A stretch of 64,000 nucleotides of DNA from Pontederia crassipes. Taxonomy: Eukaryota > Streptophyta > Magnoliopsida > Commelinales > Pontederiaceae. Where the stretch lies: positions 5,890,001 to 5,954,000 of the forward strand of contig CM060187.1 in the NCBI GenBank assembly GCA_030549335.1, read 5' to 3'. Below the pieces are notes generated by a model. That model was not told where the DNA came from, did no database searches, and saw nothing but the letters and a program-made list of their open reading frames with translations. The position numbers and the translations under genes were made by a program. Shown here one piece after another: positions 61,441 through 64,000 of the stretch; positions within the stretch are counted from its first letter, which is position 1; every line of letters starts with the position of its first letter.

Positions 61441-62060
61441 GAAATTTCGCGCGCGCGCCTTTTACTCGAGTTTTCAGCCAAGAAGGTCAAAAAACGCGAA
61501 ATTTTTTACGCTGTCAAAAGATGCCAAATTTTCGATGCTTTCGTGCTTGTTGATGCATGGTGAGATGATTGGGACGAAAAAAAGGACTCAGGCGCACATT
61601 TTTCGGGGGTGCGAAATTTCGCGCGCGCGCCTTTTTCTCGTGTTTTCAGCCAAGAAGGTCAAAAAACGCAAAATTTTTTACGCTGTCAAAATATGCCAAA
61701 TTTTCGACGCTTTCATGCCTGTTAATGCATGGTGAGATGATTGGGACGAAAAAAAGGACTCAGGCGCAAATTTTCCGGGGGTGCGAAATTTCGCTGCGCG
61801 CGCCTTTTACACGTGTTTTCAGCCAACAAGGTCAAAAAACGCGAAATTTTTGACGCTGTCAAAAGATGTCAATTTTTCGACGCTTTCGTGCCTGTTGACG
61901 CATGGTGAGATGATTGAGACGAAAAAATGGACTCGGATGAAAATTTTCTGGGGGTGCGAAATTTCATGCGCGCGCCTTTTACTCTTGTTTTCAGACAAGA
62001 AGCTCAAAAAATGCGAAATTTTTCACGCTGTCAAATGATTCCTAATTTTCGACACTTTCG

Positions 62061-62270
62061 TGCCTGTTGATGCATGGTGAGATGATTGGGACGAAAAAAG
62101 GACTCAGGCGCAAATTTTTCGGGGGTGCGAAATTTCGCGCGCACAGCCTTTTACTCGTGTTTTCAGCCAAGAAGGTCAAAAAATGCGAAATTTTTTACGC
62201 TGTCAAAAGATGCCAAATTTTCGACGCTTTCGTGCCTGTTGATGCATGGTGAGATGATTGGGACGAAAAA
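62061..62270. repeat. partial third copy of the 2,612-bp unit
   Basis: About 210 bp still follow 59,448 and 56,833 (including gcgcacagcc near 62,141) before the unit changes at gactcgtatg. The tandem expansion breaks here. Confidence 0.75.
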
Positions 62271-64000
62271 ATGGACTCGTATGAAAATTTTCCAGTGGGC
62301 GAAATTTCGTGTGCGGCCTTTTACTCGTGTTTTTAGCCAAGAAGGTAAAAAAATGTGAAGTTTTTGACGCTGTCAAAAGATGCCAAATTTTCGACGCTAA
62401 CGTGCCTGTTGATGCATGATGAGATGATTGGGACGAAAAAAATGGACTCGGATGAAAATTTTTCGGGGGTGCGAAATTTCGTGCGCGCGCCTTTTACTCG
62501 TGTTTTCAGCCAAGAAGGTCAAAAAATGCGAAATTTTTGACGCTGTCAAAAAATTCCAAATTTTCGACGATTTCGTGCCTGTTGATTCATGGTGAGATGA
62601 TTGGGACGAAAAAAAGGACTCAGGCGCAAATTTTTCGGGGGTACGAAATTTTGCGCGCGCGCCTTTTACTCGTGTTTTCAGCCAAGAAGGTCAAAAAACG
62701 CGAAATTCTTGACGCTGTCAAAAGATGCCAAATTTTTGACGCTTTCGTGCCTGTTGATGCATGGTGAGATGATTGGGACGAAAAAATGGACTCGGATGAA
62801 AATTTTCTGCGGGTGCGAAATTTTATGCGCGCGCCTTTTTCTCGTGTTTTCAGCCAAGAAGGTCAAAAAACGCGAAATTTTTTACGCTGTCAAAAGATGC
62901 CAAATTTTCGATGCTTTCGTGCCTGTTGATGCATGGGAGATGATTGGGACGAAAAAATGGACTCGGATGAAAATTTTCTGGGGGTGCGAAATTTCATGCG
63001 CGCGCCTTTTACTCGTGTTTTCCGCCAACAAGGTCAAAAAATGCGAAATTTTTTACGCTGTCAAAAAATTCCAAATTTTCGACGCTTTCGTGCCTGTTGA
63101 TGCATGGTGAGATGATTGGGATGAAAAAATGGACTCCGGCGCAAATTTTCCGGGGGTGCGAAATTTCGTGCGCGCGCCTTTTACTCGTGTTTTCAACCAA
63201 GAAGGTCAAAAAACGCAAAAAATTTTACGCTGTCAAAAGATGCCAAATTTTCGATGCAATCGTGCCTGTTGATGCATGGTGAAGTGATTGGGACGAAAAA
63301 ATGGACTCGGATGAAAATTTTACGGGGGTGCGAAATTTCGCGCGCCCGCCTTTTACTCGAGTTTTCATCCAAGAAGGTCAAAAAACACGAAATTTTTTAC
63401 GCTGTCAAAAGATACCAAATTTTCGACGCTTTCGTGCCTGTTGATGCATGGTGAGATGATTGGGACGAAAAAAAGGACTCATGCGCAAATTTTCTGGGGG
63501 TGCGAAATTTCGCAGCGCGCGTCTTTTACTCGTGTTTTCAGCCAAGAAGGTCAAAAAACGCGAAATTTTTGACGCTGTCAAAAGATGCCAAATTTTTGAC
63601 GCTTTCGTGCCTGTTGATGCATGGTGAGATGATTGGGACGAAAAAATGAACTCGGATGAAAATTTTCTGGGGGTGCGAATTTCATGCGCGCGCCTTTTAC
63701 TCGTGTTTTCAGCCAAGAAGGTCAAAAAACGCGAAATTTTTGACGCTGTCAAAAGATTCCTAATTTTTCGACGCTTTCATTCCTGTTGATGCATGGTGAG
63801 ATGATTGGGACGAAAAAAAGGACTCCGGCGCAAATTTTTCGGGGGTGCGAAATTTCGCGCAGCGCGTCTTTTACTCGTGTTTTCAGCCAAGAAGGTCAAA
63901 AAATGCAAAATTTTTGACGCTGTCAAAAGATGCCAAATTTTTTACGCTTTCGTGCCTGTTGATGCATTGTGAGATGATTGGGACGAAAAAATGGACTCGG
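62271..64000. repeat. right-end mixed B/C satellite
   Basis: About ten further units, including gtgtgcggcc (62,310), catgggagatg (62,932), aatggactccggcgcaaat (63,130) and CG-tract variants cgcagcgcg near 63,512 and 63,858. No close collinear partner of more than a few monomers was seen. The window ends inside a monomer. Confidence 0.8.

Larger units (their letters stand above)
59448..62060. repeat. 2,612-bp tandem unit, copy 2
   Basis: Near-identical partner. Small differences include aatgggacg near 61,131 and cgctgcgcg near 61,793, the latter shifting the offset to 2,613. Confidence 0.88.
1..64000. repeat. 172-bp satellite DNA array, head-to-tail, fills the whole window
   Basis: The same unit recurs every 171-173 bp throughout, always in the same orientation; for example the string ccaagaaggtc recurs once per period from start to end. 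Neighbouring landmarks at 3,806, 3,978 and 4,150 are exactly 172 bp apart, and so are those at 4,054 and 4,226. No unique sequence, transposon or orientation switch interrupts it, and both window edges cut through a monomer, so the array is longer than the window. Unit length, homogeneity and higher-order structure are typical of eukaryotic centromeric or pericentromeric satellites; that location is inference. I do not recognise the family. It is not human alpha satellite, although the unit lengths are close. Confidence 0.99.
36371..64000. repeat. second satellite domain: mixed B-type, C-type and deleted monomers
   Basis: From 36,381 units appear with aaaaggactcaggcgcaaat (B form) in place of aatggactcggatgaaaat. 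Others have ttctgggggtgcg followed by catgcgcgcg (C form), or the mixed form aatggactccggcgcaaat. Nearly all units here read ctttcgtgcctgttgatgc and ggtgag, in contrast to the alternating versions upstream. Deleted units of about 105 bp occur only in this domain. Orientation and period are unchanged, so this is a diverged branch of the same family rather than a different satellite. Confidence 0.88.

Noticed and set aside
1-64000. CRISPR array
   Set aside because: Repeat units abut directly with no unique spacers, and unit length and total size are far outside CRISPR dimensions.
1-64000. Primate alpha satellite
   Set aside because: Only the unit length (171 versus 172) is similar. The sequence does not resemble it, and no CENP-B box was found on either strand; the nearest string, TTCGCACCCCCGG on the minus strand, fails at essential positions.
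1-64000. Identity with a named 172-bp plant satellite such as the Rhynchospora Tyba repeat
   Set aside because: The length matches, but I cannot confirm sequence similarity from memory. Length alone is weak evidence.
1-64000. Telomere repeats, rDNA, tRNA or transposon fragments
   Set aside because: Scanned for on both strands; every stretch is accounted for by the 172-bp unit or its deletions.

Overview
The whole 64 kb window is one uninterrupted block of satellite DNA. A unit of about 172 bp repeats head-to-tail, always in the same orientation, from the first base to the last (about 370 to 376 units). I see no protein-coding gene, RNA gene, transposon, unique spacer or inversion. The array runs off both ends of the window. 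This is eukaryotic heterochromatin, most plausibly centromeric or pericentromeric, but I do not recognise the sequence and cannot name the organism. Unit length (one nucleosome plus linker) and multi-level higher-order structure fit a centromere; no position data in the window proves it. All apparent open reading frames, on both strands, are echoes of the repeat.

Layout. (1) About 1-21.4 kb is a well homogenised domain with a higher-order repeat (HOR) of about 6.7 kb, or 39 monomers. Copy U1 is 30-6,733 and copy U2 is 12,762-19,463. Between them lie two partial copies of 17 and 18 monomers (6,734-9,661 and 9,662-12,761). A third copy starts at 19,464 and breaks down into a 6-monomer tandem. 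Monomers that are half one type and half another mark the crossover points. (2) About 21.4-36.4 kb has the same monomer family but more scattered variation and only short-range duplications (8-monomer and 9-monomer spacing). (3) From about 36.4 kb to the end a second monomer form appears, in which the segment after the A-run reads ggactcaggcgcaaatttt instead of ggactcggatgaaaatttt. It is mixed with a form carrying ttctgggggtg and catgcgcg, and with a recurrent deleted unit of about 105 bp. This domain has its own large duplications: a 6-kb block at 41.4-47.3 kb copied to 48.1-55.6 kb, tandem units of 860 bp and 1,470 bp, and a 2,612-bp tandem at 56.8-62.3 kb. A patch of first-domain type (38.36-40.08 kb) sits inside it.

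Monomer anatomy (reference copy 28,291-28,462): ATGCAT at +4, the palindrome GAAAATTTTC at +45, the palindrome GCGAAATTTCGC at +62 running into an alternating CG tract to +80, then A- and T-runs spaced through the remainder. GC is about 44%, and there are about 14 CpG per unit where about 8 are expected. I found no CENP-B box. The main interest is evolutionary: unequal exchange, gene conversion, layered HORs and a CpG-decay signature can all be read directly from the sequence.
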